Shown here: piece after piece, positions 9,170 through 17,196 of the stretch | Numbering within the stretch: position 1 is the first letter of the stretch | Layout of the letters: each line of letters starts with the position of its first letter | NCBI RefSeq assembly: GCF_023101685.1 | Contig: NZ_CP082164.1 | Location: forward strand, 7,254,001 to 7,318,000 | DNA length: 64,000 nucleotides | Direction of reading: 5' to 3' | DNA from: Bradyrhizobium sp. 186 | Lineage (GTDB): Bacteria; Pseudomonadota; Alphaproteobacteria; Rhizobiales; Xanthobacteraceae | Position numbers and translations under genes: made by a program | Notes under the pieces: generated by a model | Database searches by the model: none | Told to the model about the DNA's origin: nothing | What the model saw: the letters and a program-made list of their open reading frames with translations, nothing else

Positions 9170-10243
9170 ATGGCCGAGTATCGCAACATCAAGGCACAGC
9201 CGCTCACCAACGTCATTCGCGCGATCGCCAAGGCGGGCGGATCCACGGACCGTGAAGCCGATCTCGTTTCCACCAATCTCGTCGAGGCGAACCTGAAGGG
9301 CCACGACTCGCACGGCGTCGGCATGATCCCGCGCTATGCCGAAGCGGTTGTCGAGGGCGGCCTCGCCGTGAACCAGCACGTCAAGATCGTGATGGACACG
9401 GGCCCCCTGCTCACGCTCGACGGCCTCACCGGCTACGGCCAAGTGATGGGCCACGAGGCGATGGAGCTGGGTGCCGAGCGTGCCAAGCGCAACGGCGTCT
9501 GCGTCGTCGGCCTCTCCAACTCGCACCACATCGGCCGCATCGGCCACTGGGCGGAGCAGTGCATCGACCACGGGCTGGTGTCGATCCACTTCGTCAACGT
9601 GATCTCGCGGCCGATCGTCGCGCCCTGGGGCGGCAGCGATGCGCGCCACGGCACCAACCCGTTCTGCGTCGGCATCCCGCGCGCCGGCAAGGAGCCGATC
9701 GTGCTTGACTTCGCCACCAGCAAGATCGCGCAGGGCAAGACGCGCGTGGCGTACAACAAGGGCGTCGAGCTGGAACCCGGCACCATCATCGACAACGAGG
9801 GACGGCCCACCAACAATCCACGCTACACCGTGATCGCCCCGCACGGCGCTATCCTGCCGTTCGGCGAGCACAAGGGTTCTGGACTGGCGCTGGTGTGCGA
9901 ACTGCTGGGCGGCGCGCTCTCCGGCGGGGAGGTCGCCAAAGGCCCGGCCGACGGCAAGCGCCGGGTTCTCAACGGCATGCTCTCGATCATCATCGACCCC
10001 GCTAAACTGGGCACGGGCGAAAACCTGGCGCGCGAAGTCGAGAGCTTCGTCGCCTGGCACACCGGCTCGCCTCCGGCGCCCGGCGTCGACAAGGTGAAGA
10101 TCGCCGGCGAGCCGGAGCGCGAGACGAAGAAGAAGCGCTTGGCTGAGGGTATTCCGGTCGATCCGACCACCTGGCAGGAGATTTTGGAGGCCGGGAAGAG
10201 GTTTGGGTTGGATCAGGCGGCGATCGAGAAGATCGTGGGGTGA
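9170..10243 (+). CDS. Ldh-family (malate/L-lactate/ureidoglycolate) oxidoreductase
   Basis: The 357-residue protein belongs to the Ldh_2 fold family, with HDSHGVGMIPRYAE near residue 45, NSHHIGRIGHWAEQ and the nicotinamide-binding WGGSDARHGTNPFC segment. Family members include malate, L-lactate, sulfolactate and ureidoglycolate dehydrogenases. The ATG at 9170 was chosen over an upstream codon that would overlap the previous gene. It ends the plus-strand operon. Together with the amidohydrolase it could oxidise a 2-hydroxy acid such as ureidoglycolate; that assignment is inference. Confidence 0.9.
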   Translation: MAEYRNIKAQPLTNVIRAIAKAGGSTDREADLVSTNLVEANLKGHDSHGVGMIPRYAEAVVEGGLAVNQHVKIVMDTGPLLTLDGLTGYGQVMGHEAMELGAERAKRNGVCVVGLSNSHHIGRIGHWAEQCIDHGLVSIHFVNVISRPIVAPWGGSDARHGTNPFCVGIPRAGKEPIVLDFATSKIAQGKTRVAYNKGVELEPGTIIDNEGRPTNNPRYTVIAPHGAILPFGEHKGSGLALVCELLGGALSGGEVAKGPADGKRRVLNGMLSIIIDPAKLGTGENLAREVESFVAWHTGSPPAPGVDKVKIAGEPERETKKKRLAEGIPVDPTTWQEILEAGKRFGLDQAAIEKIVG

Positions 10244-10277
10244 TCGGAGATAGGGCCGCTGCGACGTTGCGCTTCCC

Positions 10278-10295
10278 TTCTCCCCTTGTGGGAGA
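10278..10295. repeat. Putative left attachment site (attL core)
   Basis: ttctccccttgtgggaga is identical to the 18 bases at 33185-33202. The usual right half of this palindromic element (gaag..ggcgcgaagcgccgg) is missing here but present at the other copy, as expected if an insertion split it. Confidence 0.55.
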
Positions 10296-10404
10296 CCTTC
10301 CGACGTAAAAAGTGTTGAGAGATCAAAGGCTCGGCGGGTCGGTATCCGCCGAGTGTCAGGAATGGCCTCCCCGCGCCCTATCGCTTGGCCCGGTCGTACC
10401 ATTT

Positions 10405-11376
10405 TCACTGGTCGATTTGATTAGCCTCTCCGCGTAGAGTAGCTCGAATTGTCGCAGCCATAGCATCTTCAGCTTTCTTGAGATCACTTGGGTCCCAAAG
10501 GATTGTCAGCATATGGTTCGTATCGAAATGCGTCCTCGATTGTTCCCACGCACCGATTTCGCAGGTGTAAATGACCGGGATTCCGCGTCCCTCGGCAAAG
10601 CCCGCCTCCCAATATGCTCCGTGGCTGCCATGGGTTAGGTCCGCAACGACAAATCTGGCGGATAAGAGAGCCGCTCGAATTTTGTCGTCTATCAATCCTG
10701 CCGCCTGCTGATCTGTAAGAGTTCGAAGCTCAAACCCTGTTCGAGCGACCGCCGGTTTGAAGCATTCCTGAACGGCTTGATCGAGCGATGCGTCGTTGAA
10801 CTTCAAAGCCATAAAGGCTGTGCGGCTCTCGACCCGCTGCTCCTTTAAGTGCTCATATCTCTCCCAACCTTCCATCGTAAGCTGCAAGCGCACCTTTCCG
10901 CCTGCTCCATCGATGAGGCGGTAGAGCCCTTTCGGCTCCAGTTGCGAGTGTAGCCAGCCCCAACCTTGTGAGTCGCCGCCGGACGACAAAGCGATTCCGA
11001 TCGTCGCGGCCACGATGGAAGCAGTGGCTTCGGCCCAAGCCGATGGAGTTTCTTGATTGTCCCCAACCCAAACGATGAAATTATCTGCTTGTTCGATAGG
11101 CGTCGGGAGTCGCGCCTCGCTCCAGAAACTCGGTAGTTCTTCGCTACGGATAACGCGAAGATGCTTGTTCTCCGGAAGTTGCATCCTGCGGAGCGTGTAG
11201 CTCATCAGTGATCGGCGCAGCGAGACTTCGCCTAGCCGTGTCTCCAGAGTGGTCTCCGCGCTGCCAGACAGTATAAACACACCACACCTTGGACAGTCAA
11301 AGCGCGCAAAGTCTCCCTCACCAGCTTGGCGGGATGCGTTCGGTGTGTTGCAGACAATACAATTCGGCATGGTCAT
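10405..11376 (-). CDS. Zinc-ribbon protein with C-terminal nucleoside deoxyribosyltransferase-like domain
   Basis: The 323-residue protein starts with a zinc-ribbon-like pair (CIVC near residue 6, CPRCG near 29), then a middle region with no recognisable motif, then a Rossmann-like domain from about residue 185 beginning AFMALKFND. That domain keeps VVADLTHGSHGAYWEAGFAE with GIPVIYTC, matching the D...ExGxA...GxPV pattern of nucleoside 2-deoxyribosyltransferases and the wider TIR-related group; the Glu of WEAG would be the catalytic residue. It is the last gene of a tight minus-strand trio with SLATT and TIR genes (11-base gap), so it probably acts on a nucleotide as sensor, signal processor or effector. 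The biochemical activity is untested. Confidence 0.7.
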   Translation of the reverse strand: MTMPNCIVCNTPNASRQAGEGDFARFDCPRCGVFILSGSAETTLETRLGEVSLRRSLMSYTLRRMQLPENKHLRVIRSEELPSFWSEARLPTPIEQADNFIVWVGDNQETPSAWAEATASIVAATIGIALSSGGDSQGWGWLHSQLEPKGLYRLIDGAGGKVRLQLTMEGWERYEHLKEQRVESRTAFMALKFNDASLDQAVQECFKPAVARTGFELRTLTDQQAAGLIDDKIRAALLSARFVVADLTHGSHGAYWEAGFAEGRGIPVIYTCEIGAWEQSRTHFDTNHMLTILWDPSDLKKAEDAMAATIRATLRGEANQIDQ

Positions 11377-11387
11377 CAGGCGGCGCT

Positions 11388-11846
11388 TTAAGCCGCGCTC
11401 TCGTTCGGTTTCACTTTTGCAGGGTCATACTCCTGCCGGGTAATCCATTTTGCGTGTTCGGTAGAGACGAGTGCCTCGACCCTTTCGACCAGCGCCTTCA
11501 TCGCTCGTGCGTCGTCCATCCCGTCATACGATCCCGATCTTGCTAGATAAGAGTATTTTTCATGGCGTAACGCTTCGCATGTCGAGCGATACGTGATCCA
11601 GTTGTGTTGCCATTGGTTGAGTTGCTGCAGGCCCTCTAGAACAACTGCACCAGCACCTATCAACGCGGTGATCCTGGCATCTGCTAGAAGGGCGGTAATC
11701 GGGACAAGCCCGCTAAGCACAAACTCGCACAGTTTGATGTTCTTAAACCAGCGCTGCGCGTTTACCGACTTTCCATCGTACCACCGAATTTGCTGTTCCA
11801 GACGCTGGTAGCCAGAGTTCGGTTGGTCATCGGGAGTTGCTGTCAT
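11388..11846 (-). CDS. SLATT-domain (DUF4231) membrane protein
   Basis: The 152-residue protein reads QIRWYDGKSVNAQRWFKNIK, then two adjacent hydrophobic segments (residues about 38-75, around LSGLVPITALLADARITALI and the following GAGAVVLEGL) and the HNWITYRSTCEALRHEKY segment typical of SLATT/DUF4231. Such proteins are predicted two-helix pore formers that respond to nucleotide signals in bacterial conflict systems. Its start overlaps the stop of the upstream TIR gene (ATGA), indicating coupled translation. The N-terminal MTATPDDQ start was chosen because of that overlap. Confidence 0.8.
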   Translation of the reverse strand: MTATPDDQPNSGYQRLEQQIRWYDGKSVNAQRWFKNIKLCEFVLSGLVPITALLADARITALIGAGAVVLEGLQQLNQWQHNWITYRSTCEALRHEKYSYLARSGSYDGMDDARAMKALVERVEALVSTEHAKWITRQEYDPAKVKPNESAA

Positions 11847-12238
11847 TTTGCGTTGATCAAATTGGCGAGACGATTGTGGTCCCAGAGATACCACGGCAAG
11901 CTCAATTGCCGTGCGAGCGCGGGCAGCGTCAACGTACTCGGTCCGCCGGCTAATCCCATGAAGATGAGCTTGTTGCCCTTTCCGAAACTCTCCTCAAGTT
12001 CCCAATCAACCCATCTACTGGTATGAGTGAGATCGCTGACCATGCACACGGTCACCGACGTGCGCGCAATCCTCTCTCTAATCTTTGACTTGATATATCT
12101 TGAATCCTCGCTGTCGATAGCCGTTCGCACAGACTCGTCGTAGAACTCAATATCGAACCTGTCGTTTGCTGCCAGCAGGCGAAGCCCGTTCACCTGAGCT
12201 TTGTCCTCGTGCCTAAAACTGAGAAAAACCCTTTTCAT
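11843..12238 (-). CDS. TIR-like domain protein (DUF1863 / ThsB-like)
   Basis: The 131-residue protein starts MKRVFLSFRHEDKAQVNGLR, the beta-A/box-1 pattern of DUF1863 TIR-like proteins, and has SVTVCMVSDLTHTSRWVDWE, where the Glu of WVDWELEES is the expected catalytic glutamate. Thoeris ThsB proteins share this fold and make a cyclic ADP-ribose-type signal from NAD. A run of G before the ATG is a strong ribosome site. It is the first gene of the three-gene cassette, so the simplest model is signal production here, pore opening by the SLATT protein, and a role for the deoxyribosyltransferase-like protein. The model is inference. Confidence 0.78.
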   Translation of the reverse strand: MKRVFLSFRHEDKAQVNGLRLLAANDRFDIEFYDESVRTAIDSEDSRYIKSKIRERIARTSVTVCMVSDLTHTSRWVDWELEESFGKGNKLIFMGLAGGPSTLTLPALARQLSLPWYLWDHNRLANLINAK

Positions 12239-12825
12239 AACCCCCCAGAGAAAAGAACTAACTAGTCAATCGCAACCTCCGGGCGAGGGCAACGGCCAAA
12301 TTCTCGCTCGGACAACTGAGTTGTGAGTAACGCAGGGGACGACCTGTCCCGACAGGGGCCGGCTCGTGCCGTGTGATACGGAAGTTGCCCCTGAGAGGGC
12401 AAGATGTGGGGCAGCCGCCTTGATTTGGCCCACCACGCAGCCGGTGGTCCGACATGTTCGCCCGGGTCGGCATCTTGCGGGCTTCTAATGCCCATCTGTC
12501 AGCCGAAAGGTCCGGCGCCAACAGAAATCATCGCATTTAGCGCCTCCGCTAATGCGCAATCGATCGACCCGTCCATCGTGACTTCGACGCTCGGGCGTAT
12601 CGAAAGAGCATCTACAAGTCGGCCCGACCTTGACCCGGTACTCCTAAAATACGGCGGGCTCGGTGATGATGTGCTCGGCGATCAAGTAAGCCTTCGGCAT
12701 AGCCGCTCTCCCGCATGGTCTCCTGGTCAGAAGCCTATCACGGATCGGCAAGTCACCGAATGCGACGAGTGGATGACCAAATCCATCCGGACGCAAGGCC
12801 AGGGCCGAGCGGGCGGGCGGCTCAT

Positions 12826-12912
12826 ATGGCGAAACCGCCAGTGGAAACCCTATCCGACTTCGAACATCGACTGGACGATCTGCTTTTCGCGTTGATACTA
12901 CGCCAGAGGTGA
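12826..12912 (+). CDS. Possible small protein (28 aa), function unknown
   Basis: The frame encodes a peptide beginning MAKPPVETLSDFEHRLDDLL and ending LRQR. Its amphipathic helix-like pattern is more protein-like than the sequence upstream in the same frame. A terminator-like hairpin begins 11 bases after the stop, suggesting that a transcript ends here. There is no clear ribosome site, so this is tentative. Confidence 0.3.
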   Translation: MAKPPVETLSDFEHRLDDLLFALILRQR

Positions 12913-12922
12913 TTTGGAACAG

Positions 12923-12950
12923 CCCGGTCAGCGCGAAGCTGGCCGGGTCT
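12923..12950 (+). terminator. Hairpin terminator
   Basis: cccggtcagc-N5-gctggccggg forms a stem of ten pairs, one of them a G-T wobble, followed by tcttaaatttt. A nearly identical hairpin follows the next small gene at 13468. Confidence 0.6.
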
Positions 12951-13182
12951 TAAATTTTGCGCCACCGAGCCGTCTGCCCCAACTTCGCCAATTGTTGGCG
13001 CTCGATTGGAGCACGGAGGCCGCCGACCTGACCCGGACGGCTTCAAGGCGCTTTGGCGCCGCAGGCATGGCAAGGCAAGGCGACAACGCAACGCAATGAT
13101 GTCGACCTTGCTAGGCTCTTCATGGCGAGCATGGTCAGGGCCTAGAGCCGCAAGGTCTCCCTCAAAACCGATGGAGACCACA

Positions 13183-13446
13183 ATGGAAGAAGAACTACAG
13201 GAGCATTTCGTCACAGTATTGAGACAGTGCGTCGATAACGGGATGAAGTTGCCCTTCATTGTTTGCGCCATCAGCCCGAATGGAAGCGCGCTGGTGATGC
13301 GGATCAACGATGGGCGCGGACCGGACACTCTGGCACAGCACTTTGAGGATTACGCCTTCAAAACGCCCGTCCACATCACGGTGGTTGACCATCACGGCGA
13401 GGCGGCGCGAGTAGTGATCACAGGTGGCGCGATCAGCTATCAGTAG
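13183..13446 (+). CDS. Conserved-looking small hypothetical protein (87 aa)
   Basis: The protein begins MEEELQEHFVTVLRQCVDNG, continues with a compact alternating pattern (LPFIVCAISPNGSALVMRI) and ends VVITGGAISYQ, suggesting a small folded alpha/beta domain. The ATG at 13183 has ggaga six bases upstream; an ATG at 13171 is in frame but less well placed. A terminator hairpin follows 21 bases after the stop. No function can be assigned from sequence. Confidence 0.65.
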   Translation: MEEELQEHFVTVLRQCVDNGMKLPFIVCAISPNGSALVMRINDGRGPDTLAQHFEDYAFKTPVHITVVDHHGEAARVVITGGAISYQ

Positions 13447-13467
13447 ACTGTCTTCTAGCAAACATGA

Positions 13468-13500
13468 AACCCGGTCAGCACATCGCTGGCCGGGTTTTGT
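13468..13500 (+). terminator. Rho-independent terminator
   Basis: aacccggtcagc-acatc-gctggccgggtt makes a strong stem followed by a T-rich tail (ttttgtatttt). It lies immediately downstream of the 87-residue hypothetical gene. Confidence 0.75.
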
Positions 13501-13967
13501 ATTTTGAAACACGCTGAAACGCGCCATTTGGCTGCTGGTGTGTTACCGGGGCACGGCCAGTCCCTCGCGTAAACGCATGGACGGGCGGCCCCGGCCGAGT
13601 AAGACAAAGGGCCGAGCGACGGGCTGGTCTTACGGCGGAATCCCGCGAATGTGGTCAGAAAGCAAAATGGCCGCAGATTGCTCTGCGGCCCACCGAAATG
13701 AAGTATCTTTCCGTACTGAAATGGTCTGCCCCGGCGCGAACTGCGTTGTAGCGCGAATGGCGTTGCAATGTGATCCGTGCGTCTACGGTACGTCGAAGGT
13801 CGCATGAACGCCGGCGCTGCCGGTTCCTGCATTTGAAACCGTGCTCACCTGACGGCCACCTCACTTGAGGGCAGCACCGCATTTGCACGGGCAGCCAAGA
13901 TTAACCTAATCTTAGAGTTGTGCAGATGATCTGCGTCTTATGAACATCGAGGGAGAGGTTCCCCCCC
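13501..13967. other. Intergenic stretch without recognised gene
   Basis: Open frames exist on both strands (about 90-125 codons) but none has a recognisable domain, a good ribosome site or protein-like composition. A ggagaggtt near 13951-13959 serves as ribosome site for the next gene. Confidence 0.5.
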
Positions 13968-14453
13968 ATGCTCAAAGGCGGAACTTATGCGGCGTGGTTC
14001 AAGACGCCGCTGGGCCAAGGCACCGGCATTGTCCATGTCGCAGACGGCAAAATCTGGGGCGGTGATAGCATCATGAGCTATAGCGGTTCTTGTGAAGTCG
14101 ATGGAGATCGGTTCACCGCGACCGTAACGCTCAAGAGGCACACCGAAGGACACGCGACGGTCTTTGGTGCCGATGACCTTACGCTTCGGCTTGAGGGAAC
14201 GTGCCCCGGCAAGATAGCTCGATATGTCGGCACAGCCGAACAGGTCCCCGGCGTGCTCCTTGAGGGCACGCTCATCCTGAGCGAACAAGCGCCGCTTCGA
14301 CGTGAGGCGCAAAGAATGACATATTTCATCGCCGCCGATCGATACGCTAAGTTGCTCAGTGCGGAACAGAGGCTCAGTTCCGGAAACTCCCATATTCGCA
14401 CGGCAGCGGTCCTTTACCTAGCTTTAGGCAAACCGGCTCTCTACCGTAGGTAA
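13968..14453 (+). CDS. GrlR-like regulatory protein, C-terminus atypical
   Basis: The first 105 residues match the GrlR-like pattern seen twice more in this window: MLKGGTYAAWFKTPLGQGTG, a DGKIWGGDSIMSYSGSCEVD segment, ATVTLKRHTEGHATVFGADD and a final beta strand ending LEGTLILS. GrlR of enteropathogens is a small beta-barrel repressor of type III secretion; in rhizobia relatives are common and their roles largely unknown. The usual tail FDPSKLPxLPKR of the sister copy is absent and replaced by about 55 unrelated residues, suggesting a frameshift or recombination at the 3' end. It may still encode a functional barrel. Confidence 0.65.
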   Translation: MLKGGTYAAWFKTPLGQGTGIVHVADGKIWGGDSIMSYSGSCEVDGDRFTATVTLKRHTEGHATVFGADDLTLRLEGTCPGKIARYVGTAEQVPGVLLEGTLILSEQAPLRREAQRMTYFIAADRYAKLLSAEQRLSSGNSHIRTAAVLYLALGKPALYRR

Positions 14454-14476
14454 CCACAGCGGACGAGGGAAACCCG

Positions 14477-14886
14477 ATGTTCAAGGACGGAACATACTCC
14501 GCATGGTTCAAGACCTCACTTGGCGAAGGTACAGGCATCGTTCACTTCGCAGACGGCATGCTCTGGGGTCGCGACAGCATCATCAGCTATGGCGGCTCCT
14601 ATCAAGTGGACGGCGATCGATTTGCCGCAACGGTGACAACCAAGAGACATGCCGCAGGCCATCCGACTGTGTTCGGCATTGACGAGATCGACTACAACTC
14701 GTGGAAATAGCCAAGGGCACTATCGTGACGTGCCAAGGGACGACCGATGCAGCACCGGGAATGGTCTTAGAGGTGACGCTCATTTTCAACCAAGGCTCAT
14801 CAGCCGCGCGGGATACGGCGCGACCGGCGGTGAAATTCGACCCGAGCAAACTGCCAAGACTGCCGAAGCGTTTCCCAAGCCGCTGA
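14477..14886 (+). pseudogene. GrlR-like gene broken by a frameshift
   Basis: The first frame (14477-14710) encodes MFKDGTYSAWFKTSLGEGTG and the conserved barrel strands up to FGIDEID, then runs into a stop. The remainder continues in the other frame from about 14692 (VEIAKGTIVTCQGTTDAAPG, ending FDPSKLPRLPKRFPSR). Loss of a single base near 14692-14693 explains the break; restoring it gives a normal-length protein. It is a tandem paralogue of the preceding gene. A sequencing error cannot be excluded. Confidence 0.7.
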
Positions 14887-15114
14887 GCGAGAACACTCGC
14901 ACCGGACGCCGACCGATCGGCACAGCGCTTTAACCGACGATCCGGTACGCCTCTTGGCACGCCTCCGTCGAGGGCCTGCGATCGGCTTTAGCCGGTCGAG
15001 CGCGCGCCTCGCCGATGCAGGCGAACATCGTTGGGCCGCCAAGAGCGGCCATCGTGGGCAAGTATTCATTGCGCGATATATCGCGCACCCCACGGCACCG
15101 CTCCTGATTGCCTT

Positions 15115-17019
15115 TCACGCCCGTATCGAGCCGGGCCAAGCGACCACTTGCCCTGACATAACAAGCCGGTTGCGTCCACCCTCTTTGGCGGCGTAGAGCG
15201 CCCTATCCGCAGCCCCTATCAACGACGCGCAATCCGCCTTATCGGCGGCCGCCATTTGTGTCGCGCCGCCGATACTCAGGGTGACCTGCCTGGATGGCGG
15301 GTTGAGCGTGTGCAGGATGCCGAGTTCCTGAATCGCTTGCTGGACTCGTTCGCCGACCTGCTCGCAACCCCTTGCATCGGTGTTCGGTAACAGCAAGGCG
15401 AATTCCTCTCCACCATACCGAGCCGCCACATCAGCGGGTCGTCTGGCCTGCTCCACTAAAACTCTGGCGATTGAACGAAGGCACGCATCGCCTGCCTGAT
15501 GCCCATATTGGTCATTGAATCTCTTGAAATGATCGGCGTCCATCAGCAACAGCGACAACGGCGCTCCCTCGCGCCTCGCCCGGTCCCATTCCTCCTCTAG
15601 CCGCTCGTCGAAATGTCTGCGGTTCGCCAACGCCGTCAGGCCATCCGAAATGGCGAGAGCCGCCAGCTTATCCTGCAGATCCTTATGTTCGGTCATGTCG
15701 CGCGAGATTGCCACCACGCCGTTTATGTCACCACTTTCCGGACTCCTGGTAACGCGCAGCGCGGTTTCGATCCAGATCTCTCCCTTCTCGCGATGACGAG
15801 TGCGATAGATGATCCTCGCCTCTTCGGCTTCGCCGTTCCTCAACGCGGAGATCGTTTGCTGAACCCGTGGCAGGTCCACGGCATCTATGCCGGCGAGAGC
15901 CGACGTATCCACCAATTGGTTCGGAGCCCAGCCAAGAATTCGTGTACTGGATGGCGACGCATAAAGGATTCGTCCATCAACCCCTATGCGCATGACCATG
16001 TCTCCCGAGTGCTCCGCGAGGAGGCGAAAATCCGCTTCCTTGGCGAGCAGGGCAGCCGACATCCTTTGCCGTTGGTGCAACTGACGCACCAGCAAGAGAC
16101 CCGCAACAGCAAGCCCCCCTGCCAGACCCAGCACCACAGCTATGCGTGTCACCGCGGCTTTACGCCAGGGCGCCAAGACGTCGTCTTGCGATTCTGTGGC
16201 AACCACGATGACGGGGTAGCGACTGCTCAGTTGATAAAAGCTCAGACGCTGAACGCCGTCGAGAGGCGATTTGAAATAATAGGAGCCTGTAGCTGGCCAC
16301 TCACGGAGATGCTTGAAAAGCGGCGCATTAGACAGGTCACGGCCTGTATAGCCGTTATCCGGACTACGTGCGAGGACAATGCCGTCTGCACTCGCTAGAG
16401 CGATTGAACCGTTCTGGCCCACGTCGAACCGGCCATAAAATTGTAAAAAATAGTCAACATCGATCGTCGTAAGGGCGACCCCGGCAAAGCTGCCGTCAGG
16501 ATGATTGAAACGCCTTGACGCGGTGATGATCCATTGCCCGCCCGGTCTACTCTTCACCGGATGGCCAATAAAAGTTCCCCGATCAGTCGAGGCACGATGA
16601 TGCTGGAAATATTCGCGGTCGCTGTTGCTGAGACCGGCGAAATTCACAGGCTCGCTGGTCGCGAGCCAGCGGCCGGTTTCGTCATAGACGAATACGCCGC
16701 GGATCCGGTTCGCGGCTTTGCGGCGAGTAAGAAAAGTCTGAATCTTGGCGATCGCCGCGGGGCCGGTTCCCTCCAGTTCGAGTTGGCCGACCAGCACGTT
16801 GAGAACGGTGTCCGTGAGTTCGAACGTATCGTCCGCTTGTTGCGTCAGCGATCGGGCCAGATTGGCCATGTCCGTTTCGGCGCTCTTCAGCTCCGTTAGT
16901 CGCGAGGACCACTCCCGCCAACCGCTGAGTACGACAATCGCCATGCAAGCGGTTGCCACGAAAGCCGAGGCCCAGAACGTCAAACGCCCATGGCGAAGAT
17001 CACTGCGGTGGTCGATCAA
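15115..17019 (-). CDS. Membrane diguanylate cyclase (Cache-PAS-GGDEF)
   Basis: The 634-residue protein has a transmembrane helix at residues 14-34, a periplasmic Cache-type sensor (residues about 45-290, with YFQHHRAS and PVKSRPGGQWIITASRRF), a second helix near 290-312, a PAS domain (about 325-445) and a C-terminal GGDEF domain. The active site reads GGEEF at 536-540 and an RxxD inhibitory site (RPAD) lies five residues before it, so it should make c-di-GMP with product feedback. The start is TTG, supported by a ggagg ribosome site. It lies next to a PilZ-containing glycan synthase, which it may activate. Confidence 0.9.
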   Translation of the reverse strand: MIDHRSDLRHGRLTFWASAFVATACMAIVVLSGWREWSSRLTELKSAETDMANLARSLTQQADDTFELTDTVLNVLVGQLELEGTGPAAIAKIQTFLTRRKAANRIRGVFVYDETGRWLATSEPVNFAGLSNSDREYFQHHRASTDRGTFIGHPVKSRPGGQWIITASRRFNHPDGSFAGVALTTIDVDYFLQFYGRFDVGQNGSIALASADGIVLARSPDNGYTGRDLSNAPLFKHLREWPATGSYYFKSPLDGVQRLSFYQLSSRYPVIVVATESQDDVLAPWRKAAVTRIAVVLGLAGGLAVAGLLLVRQLHQRQRMSAALLAKEADFRLLAEHSGDMVMRIGVDGRILYASPSSTRILGWAPNQLVDTSALAGIDAVDLPRVQQTISALRNGEAEEARIIYRTRHREKGEIWIETALRVTRSPESGDINGVVAISRDMTEHKDLQDKLAALAISDGLTALANRRHFDERLEEEWDRARREGAPLSLLLMDADHFKRFNDQYGHQAGDACLRSIARVLVEQARRPADVAARYGGEEFALLLPNTDARGCEQVGERVQQAIQELGILHTLNPPSRQVTLSIGGATQMAAADKADCASLIGAADRALYAAKEGGRNRLVMSGQVVAWPGSIRA

Positions 17020-17196
17020 GAAATGCTTCCTCCACCCTTGGAACCTTTACACGCCTCGGGTTAAGGCACGGTTGCTCCTTTCGGTTGACGTTTGTGGCAG
17101 AGCACCAGAAGGAGAGTGACCACGTCGATTGACGCTAGAATGCCCCTCGATACCTGATGGATGCTCGGACAGTAGGAGAACAGTCACAGCATCAAG

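Larger units (their letters stand above)
12239..13182. other. Long intergenic stretch with one possible tiny gene
   Basis: No convincing long gene was found in these 940 bases. The first part upstream of the TIR gene should hold its promoter, though boxes are unclear. Open frames across 12.26-12.9 kb on both strands show no recognisable domain. The only item singled out is a 28-codon frame at 12826-12912, annotated separately. Confidence 0.5.

Noticed and set aside
12404..12895. 160-codon frame in the gap after the TIR gene
   Set aside because: No domain, no ribosome site, and composition unlike the neighbouring genes; only the final part in another frame was kept as a tentative tiny gene.
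13538..13807. 89-codon plus-strand frame and overlapping minus-strand frame of 125 codons
   Set aside because: Neither shows a recognised family, coupled neighbour or convincing start.
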